64,000 bases of DNA, taken from NCBI RefSeq assembly GCF_000300235.2, contig NZ_CP004388.1, positions 2,514,501-2,578,500 on the forward strand, in the 5' to 3' direction. The notes under the pieces are model-generated. The model made no database searches. It worked only from the letters and a program-made list of their open reading frames with translations, and was not told the origin of the DNA. Source of the DNA: Thalassospira xiamenensis M-5 = DSM 17429 (GTDB lineage: Bacteria; Pseudomonadota; Alphaproteobacteria; Rhodospirillales; Thalassospiraceae). Positions 8,150 to 15,140 of this stretch are shown piece by piece. Numbering within the stretch: the first letter of the stretch is position 1; the number at the start of each line of letters is the position of its first letter. A program made the position numbers and the translations under genes.

Positions 8150-9127
8150 ATGGATCCGCTTTCCGATATCCTGTCGCTGCTTAAGCCGCGCAATTACATG
8201 TCGGCCGGGTTTGACGCCGCCGGTCCCTGGGCGATCCGTTTTGCCGATCAGGCCAATTCCATCAAATGCGGCACCATCGTTTCCGGGCAATGTTATGTCA
8301 GCGTCGAAGACCTTGCGGGTCCGGTGCTGTTGACGGCGGGAAATTCCTTTGTCCTGCCGCGCGGGCGGACCTTCTTTCTGGCAAGCGATCCTGATTGCCC
8401 GCCCGTTGATGCGCCGCACATCTTTGTCAAGGCCCAAAGCGGCGGGATTGTTCAGCATAATGGCGGCGGCGAATGCTTTATCGTCAGCAGCCGCTTTGTC
8501 CTTTCAGGGCCGCATGCCGACATGCTGCTGGCGGCCCTGCCGCCGATTGTGCGGATTGAAAATGATCAGGATGAAGCCAGCCTGCGCTGGCTGGTCGAAC
8601 GGATCATGCAGGAATTGAGCAACCCGCAACCGGGCGGTTTTCTGGTGTTGCAACATCTGGCGCATACGGTGCTGGTGCAGGCCCTTCGGCTGCATCTGAG
8701 CAATGCGCAGCAAGCCAGCGGCCAAAGTGATAGGACCGAGCAAAACGCACCCGACATCCCCGACTGGTTTGCAGCACTATCGGATAAGCAGATCGCAACC
8801 GCGATTGCCTGCATTCATGGGGACCCCGCCCATCCCTGGACGCTTAAGGAACTGGCCCGCCATGCGGGCATGTCACGCTCGGCCTTTGCCGCCCGGTTCC
8901 GCGATGTTGTTGCTGTGCCGCCGATGGCCTATCTGACCCGCTGGCGGATGCTGCTTGCGGGGGATCGCCTGACCCATTCCGGATTGCCGGTTTCGGAAAT
9001 TGCCCTGTCGGTGGGATATGAGTCTGAAAGTGCGTTCAGTACGGCGTTCAAGCGGGTGATGGGGTGTGCGCCGCGGGGGTATTCGAAAGAACTTGCAGGG
9101 AATGGCGTAAACCCCAACAGATTGTAG
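8150..9127 (+). CDS. AraC-family transcriptional regulator (cupin effector domain)
   Basis: The protein has 325 residues. The N-terminal half is an AraC cupin-type effector domain with the conserved stretch SGPHADMLLAALPP. The C-terminal half holds the paired AraC helix-turn-helix motifs (LKELARHAGMSRSAFAARF, then LPVSEIALSVGYESESAFS, ending in AFKRVMGCAPRGY). ATG 8150 is preceded by GAAGGAAG with an 11-base spacer. Upstream TTG codons would add a non-homologous extension. The divergent SDR oxidoreductase gene is the likely target. A decayed paralogous fragment lies 1.8 kb upstream at 6345-6515. Confidence 0.92.
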   Translation: MDPLSDILSLLKPRNYMSAGFDAAGPWAIRFADQANSIKCGTIVSGQCYVSVEDLAGPVLLTAGNSFVLPRGRTFFLASDPDCPPVDAPHIFVKAQSGGIVQHNGGGECFIVSSRFVLSGPHADMLLAALPPIVRIENDQDEASLRWLVERIMQELSNPQPGGFLVLQHLAHTVLVQALRLHLSNAQQASGQSDRTEQNAPDIPDWFAALSDKQIATAIACIHGDPAHPWTLKELARHAGMSRSAFAARFRDVVAVPPMAYLTRWRMLLAGDRLTHSGLPVSEIALSVGYESESAFSTAFKRVMGCAPRGYSKELAGNGVNPNRL

Positions 9128-9268
9128 GGTTGCTCGTAAACCTAGAGCTTCACTGGGTTAGTCGTTTGATTGTGTGTAATATCTAATGAAATGTACTTAA
9201 TGACAGAATGCCTCTAATGGGGTTTGGATAGCGCTAGAAAGAAAATCCCCCGAGAAAGAAATTTTGAG

Positions 9269-9910
9269 ATGTGCAGAATATTTGATGAAAAACTATTCTC
9301 GCGTTCACTGCAATCAGCAGCAAAAGGTACGCCATGGACCGCAAAGCAAGGAGTGATCTCTAGCAGCTTAAATGGTTGGATATTTTCTGTAGATTTCCAT
9401 CAAAAAAAAATCCTTAGGTTCTTTGCCAAGCCTGTAGCTTGGGACCACATGCTTTGGGATATCCTTCAAATAGAGGGAAACCAAAATAAACCAGTTACAT
9501 TCCACTACTGGGGCACATTTACCTGCAAGACACCGGCGATTTGCGAACTGTGCGTTGATGAGGAAGGGCTCTCAAAAGATGATCTTGCCCAGGCTATCAT
9601 AAGCTTTGCCGATCAGGGCAAGGATGACCGAGATTGGCAGAAAGGGCTATCGTTTGAGCAAATGCACGATCTAGCATCCTCCGATATGCTCAGACAGGAC
9701 TATACGATGACACAAGTAATTTCATTGATATCGAACCAACGATACGAAGATGCAAAAACACTTTGCCAACAAGCTGTCAGAGGGGAAATTCCGATAAGGC
9801 ATGTATTCTCATCGTTCGACAAAAACGAAGTGCCAGATCGTCAAGGCAGACGACCTTCAAGGAGCTTTTTCGAGCTCGCCGAAATATACTTAGAAAAGAA
9901 TTTGTTATGA
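9269..9910 (+). CDS. Hypothetical protein in AT-rich segment
   Basis: I do not recognise this 213-residue protein. Base composition is clearly more AT-rich than the flanks, which suggests transfer. The product is soluble, rich in Phe, Trp and Lys, with a beta-rich centre (SLNGWIFSVDFHQKKILRFF) and a helical C-terminal third containing RYEDAKTLCQQAV. There is no signal peptide or membrane segment. I prefer ATG 9269 (MCRIFDEKLFS) over an upstream TTG at 9224. It lies just outside the repeat-bracketed segment that starts at 9971, so it may belong to the same island or mark its older edge. No neighbour suggests a role. Confidence 0.65.
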   Translation: MCRIFDEKLFSRSLQSAAKGTPWTAKQGVISSSLNGWIFSVDFHQKKILRFFAKPVAWDHMLWDILQIEGNQNKPVTFHYWGTFTCKTPAICELCVDEEGLSKDDLAQAIISFADQGKDDRDWQKGLSFEQMHDLASSDMLRQDYTMTQVISLISNQRYEDAKTLCQQAVRGEIPIRHVFSSFDKNEVPDRQGRRPSRSFFELAEIYLEKNLL

Positions 9911-9970
9911 GCATATTTGCCTAGAGAGCTTTCGCATCATGCGACGAAAACTGTCCAGGCAAGACCACGA

Positions 9971-10101
9971 AGGGAATTGTAAAAACCAGCCTTCGGGCTG
10001 CTTTTATCATTTCGCATTTGACGGAAGGCGCTTTAACCCGCAACCGTTGTTCAGTTCTCAAACCCACATCGGGGGTTCAAGTCCCTCCTCGGCGACCAAT
10101 T
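9971..10101 (+). repeat. Island-flanking composite module, left copy (terminator plus tRNA 3'-end-like sequence)
   Basis: The module begins with AGGGAATTGTAAAAACCAGC and a CAGCC-TTCG-GGCTG hairpin followed by a T-run. It ends with a 33-bp sequence (10069-10101) matching the 3' part of the tRNA-Met gene at 13443-13519 at all but one position, including the T-arm and the ACCA end, but in inverted orientation. No tRNA body precedes it. A second, more diverged copy of the same composite lies at 13253-13403 in direct orientation, about 3.3 kb away, so the two bracket hicAB and its neighbours. Confidence 0.7.
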
Positions 10102-10129
10102 CCGCATCGTCGCCCCAAATCCCGCCGCC

Positions 10130-10160
10130 TTGACATTCGAACAAATTTGTTCGAACATAG
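10130..10160 (+). promoter_or_regulatory. hicAB promoter with palindromic operator
   Basis: A consensus -35 hexamer TTGACA (10130-10135) is followed at once by the perfect 20-bp palindrome TTCGAACAAATTTGTTCGAA (10136-10155). A weak -10 candidate (ACATAG or CATAGC) follows. The palindrome fills the promoter spacer and ends 33 bp before hicA, the expected place for an autoregulatory operator. HicB, alone or with HicA, represses its own promoter in studied systems; binding here is inferred. Confidence 0.75.
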
Positions 10161-10188
10161 CTCCATCAGCACATTTGGGGGAGGCTGA

Positions 10189-10401
10189 ATGAATGGCAAT
10201 GAACTGATGCGCAAGCTCAGGAAATACGCCAAGGTGCATGGGCTGGACCTCGCATTCGAGGCACATCGCGGCAAGGGATCGCACGGTACGCTGTATCTGG
10301 GAGATCATCGTACCACGCTCAAAGACCGCAAGAAGGAAATCAGCCCCGGCCTTCTGAACAGTATGCTGAAAGATTTGGGCGTCGATCCCAAGGATATCTG
10401 A
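10189..10401 (+). CDS. hicA: HicA-family toxin (mRNA interferase)
   Basis: A basic 70-residue protein of the HicA family, a small double-stranded-RNA-binding-like ribonuclease that cleaves mRNA and stops growth when not neutralised. The N-terminal helix contains NELMRKLRKYAK, and the catalytic His lies in the conserved strand GKGSHGTLYLGD. The family tail motif is LNSMLKDLGVD. The start ATG 10189 follows the strong ribosome site GGGGGAGG by four bases. hicB follows 39 bp downstream, giving the usual toxin-first order. The pair lies in an AT-richer island between tRNA-derived repeats, typical of laterally acquired toxin-antitoxin modules. Confidence 0.93.
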   Translation: MNGNELMRKLRKYAKVHGLDLAFEAHRGKGSHGTLYLGDHRTTLKDRKKEISPGLLNSMLKDLGVDPKDI

Positions 10402-10440
10402 TATCCGGTGATGACGCCCATCCGGAACGGAGCAACAGAA

Positions 10441-10866
10441 ATGCGGTTTATTTATCCCGTGGATTTAAGCGACGATGGCGCGGATGGCTTTCTTGCCGTT
10501 GTGCCCGATGTCACCGGCTGCGCAACGGATGGCGCAACAGAGCACGAAGCCTTACGCGAAATCGCCGATGCGCTTGATGAAGCCATTGCAGCAGCCATGA
10601 TCGCCAAGGAAGACATTCCCCTGCCCTCTGCCGCCAAGGGCCGCCCCACGGTGACGCCGGGTACGCTTATGGCCGCCAAGGCCGCCCTTTACATCACCAT
10701 GCGCGAAACGGGAACGACCAATACCGCCCTTGCGGCAAAGATGGGGCTGGCCGAAACCGAAATCCGCCGGATGCTTGATCCGCGTCATGCGACGAAGATG
10801 GGGCGGCTGGAAGATGCTTTGGCTTTGTTGGGGCGGAGGATTTCGGTCGTGGTGGAGGCGGCTTAG
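10441..10866 (+). CDS. hicB: HicB-family antitoxin
   Basis: This is the partner antitoxin, 141 residues from ATG 10441, with GGAG about nine bases upstream; an ATG at 10411 is an alternative. The N-terminal half is the HicB degraded RNase H-like fold (YPVDLSDDGADGFLAVVPDV, then GCATDGATEHEAL). The C-terminal half is a helix-turn-helix DNA-binding segment (NTALAAKMGLAETEIRRML). HicB binds and blocks HicA and represses the operon. The palindrome at 10136-10155 is the likely binding site. Both halves appear intact, so the module should be functional. Confidence 0.92.
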   Translation: MRFIYPVDLSDDGADGFLAVVPDVTGCATDGATEHEALREIADALDEAIAAAMIAKEDIPLPSAAKGRPTVTPGTLMAAKAALYITMRETGTTNTALAAKMGLAETEIRRMLDPRHATKMGRLEDALALLGRRISVVVEAA

Positions 10867-10944
10867 GTGAGGGGTGGTTTGGAGAGAACAAGCAGGAAAT
10901 AAATCAGCCCTTGTTACTTATAGCTTTTTTCTAGTGGACATTCC

Positions 10945-12102
10945 TTAATTTCGTCTCGGTTTGAGCATCTGAATTACTTCGTGATTGATAGGAATAATCT
11001 CATGGAAACCATCATCAAGATTACGCGCTAGCTTTGTAACTAGACTAGAAAATTTCAACGCAGTATCCATATTCTCCCTAATTTCTTGACCGTTCCTAAC
11101 GTCTACGTCTCCCGATCTTTTAATGTACTCATCGTCAACTACACCACCGCAGTGCTCATATACATGTCTTCTCAAAAACATTCTTTTTAACAACGTCTGA
11201 TCGTCGTCAGATATATTTTTTTTAACTTGAATATCAAAACAACTTTGCAGCTCAGAATCAAAATAATCCAAATTATGGAATTTTATTCGCTCTGCAGTTT
11301 TTCGGCGACTTTCGGTCATTGGAACCAAGCGAACCAGAAGTTTGACATAATCTGCACCACCAGAGTCCAAAACAGATACAATCAGTTTTATCGCTTCAGT
11401 CGGATTTATATTACCTGTACCAATCCGCTTCTTAAGATCATCTAATTGAATTTCAATTTGGTCTAAATTGTTCCTGTATCCACAGGAAGAACAAAAGCCA
11501 TAGCGTCCCAGCACATCATTACGTGTGCCACATTTCTTACACTTAAAGTTGGTCTGTTGCGATTCATCAGCTTTATAAAAGGCAGGCGGCTCTTTACCAT
11601 CCTGAACTGCGGAAACAACCTCATCCATATCAATAATATGCTCGCCATCATCAGGATAACCTAATGCTTCATGGAAGCGTTGAGTAAGGTTTTTCAGAAA
11701 TGCTCTGTGTCCTTGAGTTAAGAAATAATGTGGCGCAGCTCGAACACCACAATAAGGACAGACTGTATGCCAAATCGCTGAAAAGCTATTGGTTCTCCAA
11801 TATTTTTCACAGTTAGGGCATTCATGCCCAAACATGCCAGTACGATCTGAAGCCAAAAGCGCCTGTATAAAAACAGGTTCTGGCTCTGGTTTTTCTGCCT
11901 CTGAGTTTGCTACCCATCCTCCTAAACGTGTAATGCGAACTGGTTCTCCATCAGAGTTAACTGCAACACCAATCAACGAGGCAGGGTTAGCATTACTTAT
12001 TCTCATTCCTATGCTCACAGAACGATTACCTGCTTCATCAGTTTTGACATTGATAGAGAATTTGCCACCACAGTGCCCAATCTCAGAAAACTCTTGATGC
12101 AT
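10945..12102 (-). CDS. Zinc-ribbon protein with HEPN-like C-terminal domain
   Basis: The protein has 385 residues and I know no named family for the whole. Residues 1-90 are a beta-rich region. A first zinc ribbon uses C95/C98 and C115/C118; a second uses C188/C191 and C204/C207. The C-terminal third is helical and contains FLRRHVYEHCGGVVDDEYIK (residues 309-328), which matches the R-x4-6-H active-site signature of HEPN ribonucleases with the usual following Gly-Gly-Val. ATG 12102 is preceded by AGGTGGAAAT. The gene is AT-rich and converges with hicB. HEPN proteins are frequent in toxin and anti-phage systems; a ribonuclease role here is inferred, not shown. Confidence 0.75.
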   Translation of the reverse strand: MHQEFSEIGHCGGKFSINVKTDEAGNRSVSIGMRISNANPASLIGVAVNSDGEPVRITRLGGWVANSEAEKPEPEPVFIQALLASDRTGMFGHECPNCEKYWRTNSFSAIWHTVCPYCGVRAAPHYFLTQGHRAFLKNLTQRFHEALGYPDDGEHIIDMDEVVSAVQDGKEPPAFYKADESQQTNFKCKKCGTRNDVLGRYGFCSSCGYRNNLDQIEIQLDDLKKRIGTGNINPTEAIKLIVSVLDSGGADYVKLLVRLVPMTESRRKTAERIKFHNLDYFDSELQSCFDIQVKKNISDDDQTLLKRMFLRRHVYEHCGGVVDDEYIKRSGDVDVRNGQEIRENMDTALKFSSLVTKLARNLDDGFHEIIPINHEVIQMLKPRRN

Positions 12103-12139
12103 ATTTCCACCTATGACCTATAGTTCGCCAAATCTAAAG

Positions 12140-12278
12140 AATGCGTCCTATCTGTGATACGCTGCACGCATTGGACCAGCGCGCAAAAAAACGCTGGCGA
12201 TGCATGCCAACGCCGTCTTAGACGTTGTGAAGGATCGTCGGCTGTAACCATGGCAGCAGAGGCTGCTCAGAAGCCGAC
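12140..12278. other. Hairpin-rich intergenic segment, candidate structured RNA
   Basis: The 234-bp gap between two minus-strand genes carries successive inverted repeats: AATGCGT/ACGCATT (12140-12146 with 12166-12172), CCAGCG/CGCTGG (12176-12181 with 12192-12197), and GTCGGCT/AGCCGAC (12237-12243 with 12272-12278), the last enclosing an inner GCAGC/GCTGC stem. No open frame of note crosses it. Such density of stems suggests a non-coding RNA, a recombination site or a composite terminator. Its identity is unknown. Confidence 0.45.
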
Positions 12279-12336
12279 GTAGACCCAGCATTAGGGCCGA
12301 TGGAACTGGCCACACTAAGAATATCCTTACAGTGCA

Positions 12337-12849
12337 TTAAAAATTCCACGGATCAATTATGCACGGCTCATTGCCATTAGGACCAGATTTGCCAATTGAC
12401 ACTCTGATATTGTCTGAACAGACGCAATTTCCGTGCATATCCACACTCTCCCCCCAAGTATCTCGCTTCCCCGACAAATCTAGAAAACGCATTGTACCTG
12501 TGCCAAATCCAGAAATGAGCGTTGTCAGATAGACCCCATCATTATTAATGGCCACACCGTACTTGAATTTTTGATGACCTTGGAATTGATAGCCTGGCTC
12601 AATGGATACAGGACTTGCCAGTTTAATCGCCCAGTCTCTTCCAATATCTAGAAGAGTCTGACTCCGTCCAGATATAAGCTCGATCTGCTTATCTTGGTCA
12701 TTTGTTTGAAAAGCAGCATATCCATCAATATCATTGAATTTTGCTCTTATGCCAAGGGTCTTACCTGTCTGACCAAAAGCAGATATCACTAGATTCCCCA
12801 TAGGAATCTCAGACATATCCGTCGCTTTCATACTTTCTATTCCAAGCAT
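12337..12849 (-). CDS. Hypothetical protein, 170 residues
   Basis: I do not recognise the family. The start at ATG 12849 is well supported by AGGAGAGGGTT directly before it. The sequence is soluble, with no signal peptide or membrane helix, and looks beta-rich with regular Gly and aromatic spacing (GKTLGIRAKFNDIDGYAAF, then KYGVAINNDGVYLTTLISGF). Two Cys sit near the end in GNCVCSD. Composition is AT-rich like the HEPN-like gene downstream on the same strand. The two could be co-transcribed across the structured 234-bp gap, so a functional link is possible but unproven. Confidence 0.68.
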   Translation of the reverse strand: MLGIESMKATDMSEIPMGNLVISAFGQTGKTLGIRAKFNDIDGYAAFQTNDQDKQIELISGRSQTLLDIGRDWAIKLASPVSIEPGYQFQGHQKFKYGVAINNDGVYLTTLISGFGTGTMRFLDLSGKRDTWGESVDMHGNCVCSDNIRVSIGKSGPNGNEPCIIDPWNF

Positions 12850-13229
12850 AACCCTCTCCTATCAATAGTTATAAACTAACTAGCAGTTAGCTCTGCCAAC
12901 ACAACAGCGCCCACGAAACATCAGTACACCACCCCAATTTACATTAGACACTTATAGTCCCATTAGAAGAAAGCGCTTGCCAGCCCTCCTGAAGGGTAGG
13001 ATTACCCTCGAGTAAATAGACCGACAAATGTTAGCGACCGACTTTGCAAGCACCATTTGCCGCCTTGAAAAACAAGGCGTTTCAGGGCTTCAAAATTTCT
13101 GAATATTTTCTGGAGACTGACATGGAACGTCTGGAAGTGATTGCGTCTAAATGGAAATCTCTGATCCATTTCTGGACTATATTTTCCAATTTTAGACAAA
13201 GAATCTCCAGTTAATCCTTTGACTTAACA
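12850..13229. other. AT-rich intergenic stretch without a supported gene
   Basis: No convincing gene is present. It contains one perfect hairpin, CGCCTTG-AAAAA-CAAGGCG, at 13061-13079 and a 30-codon plus-strand frame at 13122-13214 with a GGAG upstream but no recognisable product. The stretch probably holds the promoter of the gene starting at 12849 and remnants of the island edge. Confidence 0.5.
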
Positions 13230-13257
13230 GGTTTTTTAATTGGTAGCCGAGGAGGGA
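13230..13257. repeat. 28-bp direct repeat, distal copy of tRNA-Met 3' end
   Basis: These 28 bp are identical to 13432-13459. The repeat consists of GGTTTTTTAATTGG followed by TAGCCGAGGAGGGA. The second copy is the 3' terminus and immediate downstream sequence of the tRNA-Met gene. Direct repetition of a tRNA 3' end is the mark of integrase-type attachment sites. Only 202 bp separate the copies and no integrase is present, so it is a candidate attachment-site remnant. Confidence 0.7.
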
Positions 13258-13403
13258 ATTGTAAAAACCAGCCTTTGGGCTGCTTTTTATCCTTGGGCTT
13301 TGCCCGGCGGACCGTTGCGCGTTTCGCGCAACGTCTCTCGAAAGCTGCGTGCCTCGCTTTCTCGTGAACCAGGGGGTTAAAGCCCTCTCCGAGGGTGCCA
13401 ATT
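13253..13403 (+). repeat. Island-flanking composite module, right copy
   Basis: The segment starts with AGGGAATTGTAAAAACCAGC and the CAGCC-TTTG-GGCTG hairpin, matching the left copy at 9971 over 39 positions with one substitution and one indel. It ends at 13371-13403 with a degraded tRNA 3'-end-like sequence (GGGGGTTAAAGCCCTC ... GTGCCAATT). The middle parts of the two copies differ. Same order and orientation as the left copy. Confidence 0.6.
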
Positions 13404-13439
13404 AAAAACCCCCTCAGGCGGAGCCATGAGGGGTTTTTT
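13404..13439 (-). terminator. Intrinsic terminator of the tRNA-Met gene
   Basis: AAAAACCCCCTC pairs with GAGGGGTTTTTT around a 12-base loop. It sits four bases beyond the tRNA 3' end on the minus strand and has a T-run in both directions. Confidence 0.85.
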
Positions 13440-13459
13440 AATTGGTAGCCGAGGAGGGA
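13432..13459. repeat. 28-bp direct repeat, tRNA-proximal copy
   Basis: Identical to 13230-13257. It covers the last 17 bases of the tRNA-Met gene plus the start of its terminator tail, so it is the tRNA-side partner of the candidate attachment site. Confidence 0.7.
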
Positions 13460-13519
13460 CTTGAACCCCCGACACGCGGATTATGATTCCGCTGCTCTAA
13501 CCAGCTGAGCTACTCGGCC
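13443..13519 (-). tRNA. tRNA-Met (CAT anticodon, elongator type)
   Basis: A complete 77-base cloverleaf on the minus strand. The D-arm is AGCTCAGCTGGTTAGAGC, the anticodon stem GCGGA/TCCGC encloses ATCATAA with anticodon CAT, the T-arm is GGGGG-TTCAAGT-CCCTC, and CCA is encoded. The acceptor stem GGCCGAG pairs with CTCGGCT, leaving a G1-U72 wobble. CAT can also be tRNA-Ile read through lysidine; I favour elongator Met. The wobble at the end of the 3' strand would fit replacement of the tRNA 3' end by an integrating element. Confidence 0.93.
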
Positions 13520-13618
13520 ACCGGGTATGTATAGGATACATATTCTGTGGGTTCCGTAAGCGCCGGAACGGGGCGGTTTTTACGTCAGGGAACCGCCCCC
13601 GTCAAGCGCCTTTTTGGT

Positions 13619-13680
13619 GTTTTGCGGAAAAAAGATATCCGCAAAACCGGCAGGTGAGCAAATGCCCCGCCTGCCCGCCT
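13619..13680 (-). terminator. Hairpins downstream of mnmA
   Basis: Two stems lie after the mnmA stop on the minus strand: GGCAGG/CCTGCC (13649-13675), then the perfect 10-bp GTTTTGCGGA/TCCGCAAAAC (13619-13647). The first is followed by GGTTTT. Together they likely end the mnmA transcript before the tRNA promoter. Confidence 0.55.
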
Positions 13681-13701
13681 TATTGATGATTGAGCCGCCG
13701 A

Positions 13702-14850
13702 TCAGGCCGCCGTCGGTGCATGTGCTGCCAGAAGTTCCTGACGGGTGATCCAGCCGCCGCCCATTACCCGGTCGCCAGAATAGAAAACGCCCGCCTGCCC
13801 CGGTGCGATGCCAAACTGCGGGTCGTGCAGTTCGATGCGGGCCTCGCCCACCCCTTCGGGGTAGATGGTCGCCGGGGCCGGTGCCATGGCGGAGCGCAAT
13901 TTGACTTCGACCTCGACCCCGTTCGGGTCAATCGCGTCACCATCAAGCCAGTTCAGTTCCTTGACATAGACCATCTGGATCGCAAGGGCCGATTTCGGGC
14001 CGACCACGACCTGCCGGGTTTCGGGCAGGAGTTTGACGACATAAAGCGGCTCGGCCGTGCCACCGATGTTAAGACCGCGCCGCTGGCCGATGGTGTAATG
14101 GATCAGGCCGCGATGATCGCCCAGCACATTGCCATCCAGATCAACGATCTGGCCCGGTTCACCGGCTTCGGGGCGGAGCTTTTCGACCAGACGGGCATAT
14201 TTGCCATCCGGGACAAAGCAGATATCCTGACTGTCGGGCTTATCGGCGACTTCAAGGCCGAATTTGGCGGCAAGCGCGCGGGTTTCGGCCTTGCTCATCA
14301 GATGGCCCAGCGGGAAGCGCAGGAAATCGAGCTGTTCCTGTGTGGTGGTGAACAGGAAATAGCTTTGATCGCGATTGGGATCGGCCGCACGGTGCAGTTC
14401 GGCATGGCCGTTGGCACCCAATTTGCGCTGCACGTAATGGCCCGTCGCCATGCAATCCGCACCAAGGTCATGTGCGGTTTCGAGCAGATCGCGGAATTTG
14501 ACCGTCTGATTGCATTTCACGCACGGGATCGGGGTTTCGCCGCGCATATAGCTGTCGGCAAAATCGTCGATCACTTCTTCGCGGAAGCGTGATTCGTAAT
14601 CGAGCACGTAATAGGGAATGTCGATATCCTCGGCCACCTTGCGCGCATCATAGATATCGCGCCCGGCACAGCAGGATTTGGCGCGTGACGGTGCATTGGC
14701 CCCCATATCGTAAAGCTGAAGGGTAATGCCGACCACGTCATAGCCTTCGGATTTCAGAAGGGCCGCAACGGCGGAGCTATCGACCCCGCCCGACATGGCA
14801 ACAACCACGCGGGTATCTTTCGGGGCTTTGTCAAAGCCAAGAGAGTTCAT
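13702..14850 (-). CDS. mnmA: tRNA 2-thiouridine(34) synthase MnmA
   Basis: MnmA thiolates U34 of the Lys, Glu and Gln tRNAs using sulfur relayed from IscS. The N-terminal ATP-pyrophosphatase loop is [17 protein letters not shown]. The two catalytic cysteines lie in [11 protein letters not shown] and [11 protein letters not shown], and the substrate-handling motif GHYVQ is present. ATG 14850 (MNSLGFDKA) has GGTGGGAAAA before it; a TTG at 14874 is less likely. The length of 382 residues is standard. It is on the same strand as, and near, the isc operon that supplies its sulfur, but a repeat-containing 290-bp gap separates it from tenA, so it probably has its own promoter. Confidence 0.96.
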   Translation of the reverse strand: MNSLGFDKAPKDTRVVVAMSGGVDSSAVAALLKSEGYDVVGITLQLYDMGANAPSRAKSCCAGRDIYDARKVAEDIDIPYYVLDYESRFREEVIDDFADSYMRGETPIPCVKCNQTVKFRDLLETAHDLGADCMATGHYVQRKLGANGHAELHRAADPNRDQSYFLFTTTQEQLDFLRFPLGHLMSKAETRALAAKFGLEVADKPDSQDICFVPDGKYARLVEKLRPEAGEPGQIVDLDGNVLGDHRGLIHYTIGQRRGLNIGGTAEPLYVVKLLPETRQVVVGPKSALAIQMVYVKELNWLDGDAIDPNGVEVEVKLRSAMAPAPATIYPEGVGEARIELHDPQFGIAPGQAGVFYSGDRVMGGGWITRQELLAAHAPTAA

Positions 14851-14954
14851 TTTTCCCACCCATCCGCGGGTCAAGGCCGCGGCGACAAGAAGTTGATGTA
14901 AAATAGCGGCAGACCGAGACCGGTATCGGCGTCCGGTCCATGATCCCTGCCCCG

Positions 14955-15053
14955 CGTCATTCCCGCGAAGGCGGGAATCCAGCCCTATCCGTTATGCCGC
15001 GACGTGCGGCGATATGGATTCCGGGTCTGCGCTTCGCTTCGCCCGGAATGACG
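14955..15053. repeat. Extragenic palindromic repeat element
   Basis: The segment opens with CGTCATTCCCGCGAAGGCGG and closes with GCCCGGAATGACG, forming long imperfect terminal inverted repeats around a short centre with GATTCCGGGTCTGCGCTTCG. Elements of this kind are dispersed between genes of many alphaproteobacteria. It occupies most of the mnmA-tenA gap and has no coding potential. Confidence 0.8.
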
Positions 15054-15140
15054 GGAAGAGCAAAGCGGGAAGAGATCAACAAACCGGGCGGTTTTAACCG
15101 GCCCAGAAAGCATGTTCGCACTCATATAAGGCATCTGCGC

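Noticed and set aside
7130..8458. A 442-codon frame extending the SDR oxidoreductase into the divergent AraC gene
   Set aside because: Homology begins at RIFVTGASG and a strong ribosome site precedes TTG 8026, so the extra 144 codons are an antisense artefact.
10051..10308. An 85-codon minus-strand frame ending near the tRNA-like sequence
   Set aside because: Its tail (SPRRDLNPRC) is the familiar mistranslation of a tRNA 3' end, and the frame overlaps hicA and its promoter.
13122..13214. A 30-codon plus-strand frame (MERLEVIASKW...) with a GGAG upstream
   Set aside because: Too short, no relatives recognised and inside a degraded island edge; not enough for a gene call.
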